Positions 7,874 through 16,374 of a stretch of DNA of 64,000 nt are shown piece after piece. The number at the start of each line of letters is the position of its first letter. The first letter of the stretch is position 1. The translations under genes were made by a program, and so were the position numbers. The notes beneath the pieces are model-generated. The model was not told the origin of the DNA. It was given only the letters and a program-made list of their open reading frames with translations, and made no database searches. This stretch comes from CAVWDI01 sp046259385 (GTDB taxonomy: Bacteria > Chloroflexota > Anaerolineae > Anaerolineales > UBA4823): positions 41,021 through 105,020 of the forward strand of contig JBJYWI010000083.1 in the NCBI GenBank assembly GCA_046259385.1, written 5' to 3'.

Positions 7874-9505
7874 TTAATAATCAGGCATTGGTGGGGCAGC
7901 CGGCATCTTTTCTTCTACGGGGATATCTGTGATCAGGGCTTCGGTGGTCAAAATCATGGCAGCGATGGAGGTCGCGTTTTCCATGGCGCCGCGGGTGACC
8001 TTTGCCGGGTCGATGACGCCACCTTCAACCATATCAAGATATTCCTCTTTCAGAACATCGAAACCAATCCGTTTATTGTCTTTTTCCTTCTGGGCTCGAC
8101 GGACGCCCTCCAGAATAACAGAGCCTTCTTTGCCAGCGTTTTCCGCAATCTTGCGCAGCGGCATTTCAAGTGAGCGAAGCACAATGTTGACGCCAATTTT
8201 TGCGTCATCGCCTTCAACCTTCAATTTCTCAAGAGCTGGCATTGCGTTGATGAGCGCAACGCCACCGCCCGGGACAATACCCTCCTCAACAGCTGCACGT
8301 GTGGCTGAGAGAGCATCTTCAACCCGGTGCTTTTTCTCTTTGAGTTCGGTTTCTGTAGCCGCTCCAACCCGGATGATTGCAACGCCGCCGGACAGTTTTG
8401 CCAGGCGCTCCTGCAGTTTCTCTTTGTCGTAATCGCTGGTGCTCTTATCAATCTCGACTCGGATCTGCTCAATGCGTCCTTTGATACCGGAGGTGTCGCC
8501 TTTTCCGCCCACAATAGTGGTGTCATCCTTTGTAACAACCACTCTTTCAGCCCGACCAAGATCTTCAACTGAGGCGCTTTCCAGCTTACGGCCGGTTTCT
8601 TCAGAGATCACATTTGCGTTTGTCAGGATGGCGATATCCTGGAGCATTGCCTTACGGCGGTCGCCAAAGCCGGGAGCCTTGACAGCTACCACATTGAGCA
8701 TGCCGCGTAGTTTATTCAGCACTAATGTTGCCAGAGCTTCGCCATCTATATCTTCAGCAATAATTACCAGATCGCGTTTGCCGACCTGTACCAGTTTCTC
8801 GAGCAGGGGCACAATATCGGTGGCTGCGGAAATCTTCTTATCGTGAATCAGCAGGTATGGCTCAGAGATATTGGCTTCCATCTGCTCCGGGTCAGTGATG
8901 AAATAGGGTGAGATATAGCCGCGGTCAAACTGCATACCTTCGACATATTCGGTTTCAAATTCAAGGCCTTTCGATTCCTCAACAGTGATAACGCCGTCTT
9001 TTCCTACCTTGTCCATTACTTCCGCGATCAGCTCGCCGATTACACGATCCTGTGCGGAGATGGAAGCGACGTTTGCAATCTCTTCTTTTGTAGTGAGGTC
9101 AATTGATTGCTTGTTGATCTCATCGGATACGGCTTTTGTGGCAGCTTCAATGCCGCGTTTCAGCAGCATAGGATTTGCGCCAGCAGCCAGGTTCTTCATG
9201 CCCTCAACGACAACGGTGTGGGCCAGAACAGTGGATGTTGTGGTGCCGTCGCCAGCGATATCATTGGTTTTTGTGGCTGCTTCCTTGAGCAGCTGGGCAC
9301 CCATGTTTTCAAATGGATCTTCGAGTTCAATTTCCTTGGCTACTGTCACACCGTCGTGTGTGATTGTAGGAGAACCGAATTTCTTATCCAGGGCGACATT
9401 GCGCCCTTTCGGTCCAAGAGTGGTGGTTACAGCGTTTGCTAAAATTTCCATGCCGTGCTGTAAACGGCGTCGTGCGTCTTCTGAGAAGATTAATTGTTTA
9501 GCCAT
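7874..9505 (-). CDS. groL: chaperonin GroEL (Hsp60)
   Basis: Tetradecameric ATP-dependent chaperonin that folds cytosolic proteins together with GroES. Seen: start MAKQLIFSEDARR, the ATP-binding segment GPKGRNV and AGDGTTT, and the hinge/ATP region VPGGGVAL, over 543 aa, the normal length. An AAGGAG lies about 9 bases before the ATG. The gene is 26 bp downstream of groES and shares its CIRCE-controlled promoter. Oddity: the C-terminus ends in EEKMPAAPPMPDY and lacks the flexible GGM repeat found in many GroELs. Confidence 0.98.
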   Translation of the reverse strand: MAKQLIFSEDARRRLQHGMEILANAVTTTLGPKGRNVALDKKFGSPTITHDGVTVAKEIELEDPFENMGAQLLKEAATKTNDIAGDGTTTSTVLAHTVVVEGMKNLAAGANPMLLKRGIEAATKAVSDEINKQSIDLTTKEEIANVASISAQDRVIGELIAEVMDKVGKDGVITVEESKGLEFETEYVEGMQFDRGYISPYFITDPEQMEANISEPYLLIHDKKISAATDIVPLLEKLVQVGKRDLVIIAEDIDGEALATLVLNKLRGMLNVVAVKAPGFGDRRKAMLQDIAILTNANVISEETGRKLESASVEDLGRAERVVVTKDDTTIVGGKGDTSGIKGRIEQIRVEIDKSTSDYDKEKLQERLAKLSGGVAIIRVGAATETELKEKKHRVEDALSATRAAVEEGIVPGGGVALINAMPALEKLKVEGDDAKIGVNIVLRSLEMPLRKIAENAGKEGSVILEGVRRAQKEKDNKRIGFDVLKEEYLDMVEGGVIDPAKVTRGAMENATSIAAMILTTEALITDIPVEEKMPAAPPMPDY

Positions 9506-9531
9506 CAGTATTTACTCCTTCAAAGTGGGGT

Positions 9532-9828
9532 TTATTCTAAAACGATTGCCAGCAAGTCACTTTCTTTAAGGATGAGCAGTTTCTTGCCTTCAACTTTGAT
9601 CTCTGTTCCCGCATATTTGGCGAACAGAACTGTATCGCCTTCCTTGACGTCCATAGGGATGTATTTTCCATCTTCATCCCTTTCTCCTGGACCGGTTGAG
9701 AGGACAGTACCTTTTTGTGGTTTCTCCTTGGCGGTCTCTGGAAGAACAATCCCGCCAGCGGTCACCTCTTCCTGTTCAACCGGCTCGACCACAACACGAT
9801 TCCCTAGGGGTTTGAGAGTCATAGACAT
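9532..9828 (-). CDS. groS: co-chaperonin GroES (Hsp10)
   Basis: Heptameric lid of the GroEL folding chamber. Seen: TLKPLGNRVVVEPV at the N-terminus, mobile-loop segment EEVTAGGIVLPETAKEKP, and the G-x-x-V-L-FAKYAGTEI core. Start: ATG at 9828 follows CAGGAGGTAAGC, an excellent Shine-Dalgarno, and gives 98 aa, the family length; the frame is open further upstream but that extension runs into the CIRCE leader and is not coding. First gene of groES-groEL. Confidence 0.97.
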   Translation of the reverse strand: MSMTLKPLGNRVVVEPVEQEEVTAGGIVLPETAKEKPQKGTVLSTGPGERDEDGKYIPMDVKEGDTVLFAKYAGTEIKVEGKKLLILKESDLLAIVLE

Positions 9829-9869
9829 GCTTACCTCCTGAAAAAATTTATAATTTACATGCAGACAAG

Positions 9870-9896
9870 TTAGCACTCAAGGGATTGGAGTGCTAA
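9870..9896 (-). promoter_or_regulatory. CIRCE operator (HrcA binding site) of groES-groEL
   Basis: Perfect inverted repeat TTAGCACTC-N9-GAGTGCTAA, the canonical CIRCE element bound by the heat-shock repressor HrcA. It begins 11 bases after the -10 box of the groES promoter, where bound HrcA would block transcription. The matching repressor gene is in this window at 14608. Confidence 0.95.
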
Positions 9897-9907
9897 CTTG
9901 TGCCCGA

Positions 9908-9936
9908 ATGATACTCAAATTGTAGGGTTACGTCAA
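9908..9936 (-). promoter_or_regulatory. vegetative promoter of groES-groEL
   Basis: Minus strand TTGACG (plus 9931-9936), 17-base spacer, TATCAT (plus 9908-9913). The -10 hexamer and spacing are the same as in the promoter ahead of hrcA at 14525, and both are followed within 11-13 bases by a CIRCE. Confidence 0.75.
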
Positions 9937-9979
9937 GGGAATGAAGGGTGATTCTTATAAAATATTTACAAATGCGCCG

Positions 9980-11425
9980 CTAGCCTTCCATCGTCCCAGC
10001 TTCCGGGGTGCTCTCCAATTCGGGGGTAGTATCCAGAGAGGGAGTTTCGGTCGGCTCAGGCGTGTATCCCCCTTCCAGCCTGCGGCATATCCCCTCACTG
10101 TCTTCTACAATGCTCATCAGGGTTGGGTCATCCGGGTAAGCAGCCCGCACTTCCTGAAGGACCCTTAATGCCTCATCGCAGAAATTTTCTTCGGGGCGGC
10201 TCAAAAAAGCCAGATTTGTTCCATACTCGAGATAGTAATACGCGATCTGCAAACTGGTCAAAGGGAGTCCTTCTACCGCGACACCTCCAAGTTCGTTTTC
10301 CTCGGCGGTGCATCCACGCACGGCGCATTTCAACAGTGGTAGCGCGCCCTCATAATTGCGGGCGCGCCGGTATATCAAACCGAATTGACCATAGGTGTGG
10401 GCGCGGGTGGGGTCCATGTTTAATGCTTTTTCCGCGTTAATCGAGGCGGCAAAGAATTGACCCTGCTGGGCATACGTCCGGGCGATCTCAAGGTAGGGTA
10501 CCGGGTTTTTAACGCCGAGCTGTTCTTCAATCTTCGCGGCGCGATCGAAATACTCCAGAGCCCTCTCAGGGCTCCGAATGCCCTCCCGGTAGTTCTGACC
10601 GATTCGGACGTACAAAAATGTCATATTGGGGGTGATTTCAACAGCCCGTTGATACTGCTGGATGGCGCTGTTATACTGGCCGAGAGTCTCCAACACATAC
10701 CCGTAAACACGATGTGTGTCCATGGAGTTCGGGTCCTGGGAAACCGCCTGGGAGGCATATTTTTCTGCCTGCAGCCATTTTTGCTGGTCAGCCAAAATCT
10801 CAGCGTAGTAAGCTAAAGCAAGCGCGTTTTCCGGGTCAAGCTGAAAGGCGCGCGTTGCTTCCCTTTCAGCATCTATCAGGATTTCTTCTCGCTCCGAATC
10901 TGAATGTAAAGGATTATAAGCATACCAATCCAGAACAAATGCCCGGATGGCATGATTGAGACTGTCATCCGGATCTTTTTCAACCGCCATGTCTGCGGAT
11001 TCCAGGGCTTCTTCAAGGCGCTGGAGCCGGTCGGCGTCGCTGGGGAGCATGTTGGAAGAGTATGCCTGGATGCGGGCTAATTCTGCCCAAGCTTTCGCGT
11101 TATCCGGGTCTTCCTCAAGCGCAGCTTTGTAGGCATCAATAGCATCGTTGATGGGGGGTGTATCCTGGCTGGCAGCAGCGCTGCTGCTCGGGTCATCGAG
11201 TTTTCCAGCTTCGAAGTATGCCTGCGCTTCAAGGAAAAGCGAATCCGCCATCCTGGTGGGGGTTGGGGTGGGTTCAAACGGGGATTTGAGTTCACCGCGC
11301 TGGACTCTCAACAGAAGCCAGAGACTGGCAAGAATTAAAGCCAGTAAAAACGAGATTCTGAAGAGATTCAGCCCCTTGCGCCTTGGGCGGAAGGTGGGCC
11401 GTTTGCCCACTATTTTGCGTTCCAT
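9980..11425 (-). CDS. membrane-anchored TPR-repeat protein (second of a pair)
   Basis: 481-residue protein with a basic N-terminus (GKRPTFRPRRKG), one transmembrane anchor at about residues 24-41 (ISFLLALILASLWLLL), then a linker rich in Pro/Thr (FEPTPTPTRM) and at least six TPR-like helical pairs (for example AIDAYKAALEEDPDNAKAWAELARI, AIQQYQRAVEITPNMTFLYVRIG). TPRs are protein-protein interaction scaffolds; orientation suggests the TPR part faces the outside. It ends in a low-complexity TPEPTETPS tail. The start overlaps the stop of the upstream paralogue by one base (TGATG), so the two are translationally coupled. Specific partner unknown. Confidence 0.85.
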   Translation of the reverse strand: MERKIVGKRPTFRPRRKGLNLFRISFLLALILASLWLLLRVQRGELKSPFEPTPTPTRMADSLFLEAQAYFEAGKLDDPSSSAAASQDTPPINDAIDAYKAALEEDPDNAKAWAELARIQAYSSNMLPSDADRLQRLEEALESADMAVEKDPDDSLNHAIRAFVLDWYAYNPLHSDSEREEILIDAEREATRAFQLDPENALALAYYAEILADQQKWLQAEKYASQAVSQDPNSMDTHRVYGYVLETLGQYNSAIQQYQRAVEITPNMTFLYVRIGQNYREGIRSPERALEYFDRAAKIEEQLGVKNPVPYLEIARTYAQQGQFFAASINAEKALNMDPTRAHTYGQFGLIYRRARNYEGALPLLKCAVRGCTAEENELGGVAVEGLPLTSLQIAYYYLEYGTNLAFLSRPEENFCDEALRVLQEVRAAYPDDPTLMSIVEDSEGICRRLEGGYTPEPTETPSLDTTPELESTPEAGTMEG

Positions 11426-12654
11426 CAGGACTCGGATTCTTCGGTAGGAGTTTCTTCTATCACCGGTTCCGTGGGTGGGGTTTCAGCGTTCGCCTGGCAG
11501 ACAGCCAGACCTTCATTGGCGTTGTAAACTGCGATCTCGTCCTCGGGAACGCCGACAAGCAGTTCCTGGAAGACGGGTATTGCTTCAGCGCAGCGATTCA
11601 ATCGAGCCAGGGCGAACCCGTAGTACCAGTAATATTCTTCCACCCGGCCATATTCCAACGGTACACCCTCAACGACTACTCCATCTTCAGACACGCCGCC
11701 GCGCACTGCCAGTGCAAGTGATTCCACCGCTTTGTCGAATTCATTATTTTTATAATAAACAATTCCCAGGTTGCCGTGCAAGCGAGGATTGTTTTGTTCG
11801 ACTTCTATAGCTTCTTCGGCATACTGGGCTGCCTGCGCGTAGCGCCCGTCTGCGAAATAGGCTCGCGAGAGCTCGGTAAGCGCGACCGGGTCATATGGGT
11901 TGAGCGCATACCCTGCAAGCAAAACCTCTTGAGCCTGTTCGAGCTGCCCGAGGGCTTTGTAGGTCACGCCCAGGTAAAGGTGCAGATTGGCTATATTTTT
12001 GTTGATCGCGATAGCTGCCTGGAATTCATCCACCGCCTGTTCAAGATTCTGGGTATTAAAAAGCACGATACCGCGAATGCGGTGGGTCTCGAGTAATGTG
12101 GGGTCGAGTTCCTGGGCGATTTTTGATTCATTGGCGGCTTTTTCGTATAGCCCAAAATCGTTTTGATTTATTAATATCTCTGCGTAGTACGCGTGCGCCA
12201 AGGCATTATTCGGATCCAATTCAAGCGCTTTTTTGATTTCAACTTCGGCTTCAGCAAATTTCTCTTGGAATCCAAGTGCCCAACCCTGAACAGCGTGCGC
12301 GAGAGGGTTATTGGGATTTTGCAGCAGCGCATTCTGGGCGTTCATGACTGCTTCTTCATACTCGCCCATCCAAACTTGAATGCGGGCTAGGTTAATATAG
12401 TTGGATGAATTTTCCGGGTTGACCCTGATAGCTTCTTTGTAGGCATCCATAGCCTGAGTCAGTTTGCCCTCTTCAAACAGGTCGGAAGCTTGGTTTATGA
12501 AAGACTCCGGGCTTTTTGTTGGGGTCGAGGTTGGCACGAACAGGGGAGGTGTCGCCGGAACTACAACCTGGTTAATGTACAGAGCTGCGCCGATTAATAT
12601 TAAAAGGAGAACAATGCGGAACCAGTTTGGGCGGCGCCTGGGCTTGCGGGTCAT
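11425..12654 (-). CDS. membrane-anchored TPR-repeat protein (first of a pair)
   Basis: About 409 residues from ATG 12654: basic N-terminus TRKPRRRPNW, one transmembrane segment (FRIVLLLILIGAALYI), a P/T linker (VPTSTPTKSP), then TPR units such as AMDAYKAAIRVNPENSSNYINLARI-type pairs through residue 330, and an acidic TPPTEPVIEETPTEE tail. Same architecture as the following gene, which looks like a paralogue. Start choice: the frame runs to an ATG at 12681, but the promoter at 12688-12717 would start transcription at about that base, so MTRKPRRR at 12654 is preferred. Function unknown; a scaffold on the outer face of the membrane is the likely role. Confidence 0.83.
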   Translation of the reverse strand: MTRKPRRRPNWFRIVLLLILIGAALYINQVVVPATPPLFVPTSTPTKSPESFINQASDLFEEGKLTQAMDAYKEAIRVNPENSSNYINLARIQVWMGEYEEAVMNAQNALLQNPNNPLAHAVQGWALGFQEKFAEAEVEIKKALELDPNNALAHAYYAEILINQNDFGLYEKAANESKIAQELDPTLLETHRIRGIVLFNTQNLEQAVDEFQAAIAINKNIANLHLYLGVTYKALGQLEQAQEVLLAGYALNPYDPVALTELSRAYFADGRYAQAAQYAEEAIEVEQNNPRLHGNLGIVYYKNNEFDKAVESLALAVRGGVSEDGVVVEGVPLEYGRVEEYYWYYGFALARLNRCAEAIPVFQELLVGVPEDEIAVYNANEGLAVCQANAETPPTEPVIEETPTEESES

Positions 12655-12687
12655 ATTCAATTTGTTTCCGCGCAAATACATGCATTC

Positions 12688-12717
12688 ATATTACCATTCC
12701 AAAAGAATTGAAGTCAA
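12688..12717 (-). promoter_or_regulatory. promoter of the TPR gene pair
   Basis: Minus strand TTGACT (plus 12712-12717), 18-base spacer, TAATAT (plus 12688-12693). Good match to the sigma-70 consensus, with the expected start of transcription near 12681. Confidence 0.55.
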
Positions 12718-12777
12718 GCAGGATGGGGTCGCACCGACCCAATTGTAAACTGCCCTTAAAGAGAGATTTGACTATCC

Positions 12778-12806
12778 TTAACAATTGTGGTTTTTCTTGC
12801 TATGAT
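12778..12806 (+). promoter_or_regulatory. promoter of trmD
   Basis: TTAACA (12778-12783), 17-base spacer, TATGAT (12801-12806), followed about 60 bases later by AAAAGGAG and the trmD GTG start. Divergent from the TPR promoter; between them sits a small GGGTCG/CGACCC hairpin at about 12726-12741. Confidence 0.5.
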
Positions 12807-12868
12807 TTGTATACTTCGCCAGCAGAACTATTACCGTTGAAAAGTTTGTATTCCAAAAGGAGCATATT

Positions 12869-13702
12869 GTGGGTTCAATTAAACCGGTCGATATTCATTC
12901 CGGGGGGGAAGCGAAGTGGAGGTTGGTATTTGAGGTCTTCACTTTATTTCCGGGGGTATTTAAGCCTTATCTCGAGGCCAGCATACTGCAGAAAGCGCGC
13001 GAGCGAGGATTTGTGAAAGTAAATTTACACAATATTCGTGATTGGACTTCAGACCGCCATCACGTTACAGATGATGTGCCTTACGGCGGCGGCGGCGGGA
13101 TGGTAATGAAACCGGAACCTATATTTGCAGCGGTTGAGGGTGTTCTGGGCAACCGGGTGGAATGTCCGCTCATCCTGCTCACTCCACAGGGCAGGTTATT
13201 CACGCAGTCGGTTGCGGAGGAGTTGGTAATAAAAGCTGGCCAGGGTTCACAGCTAGACGTGGATAACCTGGAAGAGCGCCAGCTGGGTTTGATCTGTGGC
13301 AGGTACGAAGGCGTTGACGAGCGTGTGCGGATCTATCTGGCGAGCGATGAGCTCTCGATTGGCGATTATGTGCTTACAGGTGGAGAACTAGGGGCTATGG
13401 TAGTGATAGATGCGCTCGTGCGGTTGATCCCAGGCGTGCTTGGCGATCCCCAGGCAACTGCAAAGGATTCCCATTCAAGCGGACTGCTCGAGCACCCTCA
13501 ATATACCCGGCCAGCGGAGTTCCGGGGATGGCAGGTGCCGGATGTGTTGCTCTCAGGCGACCACGCCAGAATTGGAGAATGGCGCAGACAGCAGGCGTTA
13601 AGAAGGACCCTCGAGCGGCGACCGGAATTGCTGGATACAGCCCAATTAACGGAGAGCGACTTCCAGTTTCTGAAAAAAATCAGGGGTTCTGAACTCCCCT
13701 GA
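12869..13702 (+). CDS. trmD: tRNA (guanine-N1)-methyltransferase TrmD
   Basis: SAM-dependent SPOUT methyltransferase that makes m1G37 in tRNAs reading CNN codons, preventing +1 frameshifts. Seen: FEVFTLFPGVFKPYL at the start of the core, YGGGGGMVMKPEP, the trefoil-knot SAM site LICGRYEGVDERV and LSIGDYVLTGGE, and a C-terminal domain with HPQYTRP. 277 aa, with about 20 residues before the usual start of the core; the GTG start is supported by AGGAG eight bases upstream. Five bases separate it from the pseudouridine synthase, so the two RNA modification genes form an operon. Confidence 0.96.
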   Translation: MGSIKPVDIHSGGEAKWRLVFEVFTLFPGVFKPYLEASILQKARERGFVKVNLHNIRDWTSDRHHVTDDVPYGGGGGMVMKPEPIFAAVEGVLGNRVECPLILLTPQGRLFTQSVAEELVIKAGQGSQLDVDNLEERQLGLICGRYEGVDERVRIYLASDELSIGDYVLTGGELGAMVVIDALVRLIPGVLGDPQATAKDSHSSGLLEHPQYTRPAEFRGWQVPDVLLSGDHARIGEWRRQQALRRTLERRPELLDTAQLTESDFQFLKKIRGSELP

Positions 13703-13707
13703 TCATT

Positions 13708-14451
13708 TTGAGATTAAGTTTGATCCTGGAACCAGAGGCGATCGTCCTGCATATAGATGAAAATCTGCTGGTGGTAAACAAGCCGGCTGGAATTACTGTG
13801 ACCCAGGACGGTTATTACCCGGAGAAGATTTTCCTCAAAAAGGCGCTCGAATCAGCTTTCGGGAGGATATGGGTGGTTCACAGGCTTGACCGCCAGACAA
13901 GCGGGGTGATCGTATTCGCCCGGAACCCGGATTACCACCGCAGGTTAAATGAACAATTTCAAAAACGGAATATCCAGAAGATATACCATGCTTTGGTTAT
14001 AGGAACACCTCCGTGGGATTCAAAGACGGTTGATCTGGCTTTGCTGGCGGATGGTGACCGGCAACATAGAACAGTGGTGGATAGTCAGCGCGGTAAGCCG
14101 GCTGTAACCGAACTTTTTATCAGGGAATCATATAAGGGCTGGGCACTGGTAGAGGTTATGCCGCGCACAGGACGCACTCACCAGATACGAGCTCACCTGA
14201 AAGCGGCTGGCTACCCGGCAGCATGTGACCCGCTCTATGGCGATGGAAAACCGATTTATCTTTCAAATTTAAAATCTAATTACCAGAAAGGGGATAAACC
14301 TGAGAAGCCACTGCTCGATAGAGTTGGATTGCATGCGTTAAAGTTATATATACCCGCAGGAGAGTTAAAGGGCACTCTGGAATTCACGGCTCCTTACCAG
14401 GATGATTTTAAAAAAGTGCTGCGCCAGCTTCGCAAATACTTACCTGGGTAG
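13708..14451 (+). CDS. RluA-family RNA pseudouridine synthase
   Basis: Isomerises uridine to pseudouridine in rRNA or tRNA. Seen: LLVVNKPAGITV, the catalytic motif HRLDRQTSG with Asp61, KIYHALVIG and the R-T-G-R-THQIRAHLKAAGYP motif, covering the whole catalytic domain in 247 aa. No N-terminal S4 domain is visible. Start is a TTG five bases after the trmD stop. Which uridine is modified cannot be told from sequence. Confidence 0.92.
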   Translation: MRLSLILEPEAIVLHIDENLLVVNKPAGITVTQDGYYPEKIFLKKALESAFGRIWVVHRLDRQTSGVIVFARNPDYHRRLNEQFQKRNIQKIYHALVIGTPPWDSKTVDLALLADGDRQHRTVVDSQRGKPAVTELFIRESYKGWALVEVMPRTGRTHQIRAHLKAAGYPAACDPLYGDGKPIYLSNLKSNYQKGDKPEKPLLDRVGLHALKLYIPAGELKGTLEFTAPYQDDFKKVLRQLRKYLPG

Positions 14452-14524
14452 ATACATGGGACGGCAAATTGTCCCTAGGATGTTAAATCCTTATTAGAAT
14501 CTGGCGCTTCGCTGGGGGGATTTC

Positions 14525-14553
14525 TTGACTGCCATAAACCGGCATGGTATCAT
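14525..14553 (+). promoter_or_regulatory. vegetative promoter of the hrcA-grpE-dnaK-dnaJ operon
   Basis: TTGACT (14525-14530), 17-base spacer, TATCAT (14548-14553). Same -10 and spacer as the groES promoter; the CIRCE begins 13 bases downstream. Confidence 0.75.
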
Positions 14554-14566
14554 CATATTCGAGGTA

Positions 14567-14593
14567 TTAGCACTCTCTTATTGAGAGTGCTAA
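14567..14593 (+). promoter_or_regulatory. CIRCE operator of the hrcA-dnaK operon
   Basis: Perfect TTAGCACTC-N9-GAGTGCTAA ending 14 bases before the hrcA ATG, so HrcA controls its own operon. Only the nine-base spacer differs from the groES copy. Confidence 0.95.
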
Positions 14594-14607
14594 TATATAT
14601 AGGATAG

Positions 14608-15648
14608 ATGAACGATCTCACCGAACGTCAAAGGATGATCCTGGCCCTGATAATCCGGGATTATATTGATTCAGCCCAACCAGTTGGTTCAAAACGGCTG
14701 GTGGACACATATGGTCTGAAAGTAAGCTCAGCTACTGTGCGCAATGAGATGCTCGCGCTTTCTGATCTGGGTTACCTCAGGCAGCCGCACACCTCCGCTG
14801 GACGCGTACCAACCGAGGAAGGTTACCGCTATTTTGTGGGTCAATTGATGGGACACACCGAACTTCCGGTAGAAACGAGGCGCACGATTGTTCACCAGTT
14901 CTACCAGGCAGGGATGGATGTTGACCGCTGGATGCGCCTGGCTGCTTCTGTGCTTGCCCACCAATCCCAAGCGGCATCGCTGGTAACAGCACCCCATTCC
15001 GACCGGGTGGTTTTCAAGCATCTGGAATTAATCAGTACCCTAGGCAGGCAGGTATTGATGGTGCTGGTTCTATCTGGCGGGGAAGTAAGCCAGCAGATGC
15101 TGACCTTGGCTGAACCTGTGTCACAGGATCGCCTTAGCGAGGCAACCCAGGCGCTGAATGCGTTATTGAGCGGATTGGACACTGAGTCAATCTCCTCACT
15201 ATCTCTTAAACTGGATGCACTGGAAGGAGATATCGTCAGATTGGTTCTGGATGATATGCGTCGGGCGGGTAAAGTGCTGGCGGGAGAAGTATATCGAGAC
15301 GGGCTTACTCGGGTGCTGTCCGAACCGGAATTTGAAGAAGCGGATTTCGCACGCAACGCGCTGAGAATTTTTGAAGAAAGGCCTCTCCTTGAAGATTTGC
15401 TTAACCGCACTGTTTTGTCAAGTGATGTGAGTGGTGTTCAGGTTGTAATCGGAGGCGAAGGCACATGGGAAGAATTGAGAAATTTTTCAATGGTTCTTTC
15501 TCGCTATGGTTCTCCCGGGATAATGACTGGAACTCTGGGAGTTTTGGGTCCAATCCGGATGCCTTACGGGCGGACCATATCAACGGTCCGTTTTGTGGCG
15601 AGTTTATTAAGCGAACTTGTTGAGGATAAATTTTCCGAACAGATCTAA
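14608..15648 (+). CDS. hrcA: heat-inducible transcription repressor HrcA
   Basis: Dimeric winged-helix repressor of class I heat-shock genes; GroEL keeps it active, so unfolded protein relieves repression. Seen: N-terminal wHTH MNDLTERQRMILALIIRDYI with QPVGSKRL and SSATVRNEM, LRQPHTSAGRVPTEEGYR, and the C-terminal GAF-like part with VVIGGEG and GPIRMPYGRTI. 346 aa is the normal length. The CIRCE immediately upstream and a second at groES are its operators. First gene of a typical hrcA-grpE-dnaK-dnaJ operon. Confidence 0.97.
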   Translation: MNDLTERQRMILALIIRDYIDSAQPVGSKRLVDTYGLKVSSATVRNEMLALSDLGYLRQPHTSAGRVPTEEGYRYFVGQLMGHTELPVETRRTIVHQFYQAGMDVDRWMRLAASVLAHQSQAASLVTAPHSDRVVFKHLELISTLGRQVLMVLVLSGGEVSQQMLTLAEPVSQDRLSEATQALNALLSGLDTESISSLSLKLDALEGDIVRLVLDDMRRAGKVLAGEVYRDGLTRVLSEPEFEEADFARNALRIFEERPLLEDLLNRTVLSSDVSGVQVVIGGEGTWEELRNFSMVLSRYGSPGIMTGTLGVLGPIRMPYGRTISTVRFVASLLSELVEDKFSEQI

Positions 15649-15696
15649 ACTTTTTCATATATAGAACAACATTTTGTAAGGAGTTTCAAATACGAA

Positions 15697-16305
15697 ATGA
15701 CTGATCAAAGAGCAAAAGATGAAATTAAGAAAAATGGGATGGCTGAACTTGAAGATCAAGATGAGCCAGATGTGGATTCAAACCATGCTTCCGCGGGTGA
15801 CGAATTAATAGAAGTTGAACAATCCGGTGACACACCGGAAAGCCCGGAGGAACTGACCCGGGAGTTAGCGGATACCCGCGAAAAAGCGCAGGAATACCTT
15901 GATGGCTGGCAACGTTCCCGGGCTGAATTTGTTAATTATAAAAAAAGGAAAGAGAAAGAGCAGGCGGAATCATACCAGTATATGAAGGGTGAAATCATCA
16001 AACAATACCTGGAGGTAATCGACGACCTGGAAAGGGCTTTGAACAACCGGTCTGAGGAAGTAAACATCGCTGAGTGGACAAACGGTATTGAGTTAATCTA
16101 CCGGAAAATGCTGAAAATTCTTGAATCTGAAGGTGTGACTGTGATGGAAAGCGAGGATGGGATGTTTAATCCAAACCTGCACGAAGCGATTTCTTCAGAG
16201 GCAAGCGATGAGTTCGACAGCGGAGAGATTATTGAGGTCGTCAAAAAGGGTTATTTGATCAATGACCGGGTGTTGCGCCCGGCGCAGGTAAGAGTTGCAA
16301 GATAA
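15697..16305 (+). CDS. grpE: nucleotide exchange factor GrpE
   Basis: Homodimeric exchange factor that releases ADP from DnaK. Seen: an acidic, disordered N-terminus of about 55 residues, a long coiled coil (ELTRELADTREKAQEYLDG, RSRAEFVNYKKRKEKE) and the beta-wing domain ending in EVVKKGYLINDRVLRPAQVRVA, the family signature. 202 aa. GTAAGGAG lies in the 48-base gap after hrcA. Confidence 0.96.
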   Translation: MTDQRAKDEIKKNGMAELEDQDEPDVDSNHASAGDELIEVEQSGDTPESPEELTRELADTREKAQEYLDGWQRSRAEFVNYKKRKEKEQAESYQYMKGEIIKQYLEVIDDLERALNNRSEEVNIAEWTNGIELIYRKMLKILESEGVTVMESEDGMFNPNLHEAISSEASDEFDSGEIIEVVKKGYLINDRVLRPAQVRVAR

Positions 16306-16374
16306 ACCGGGAAATCTGGATTATAAAAATACTTTACTTTATCCTTTTTAACCAGGAATCATGGAGGAAAATAA

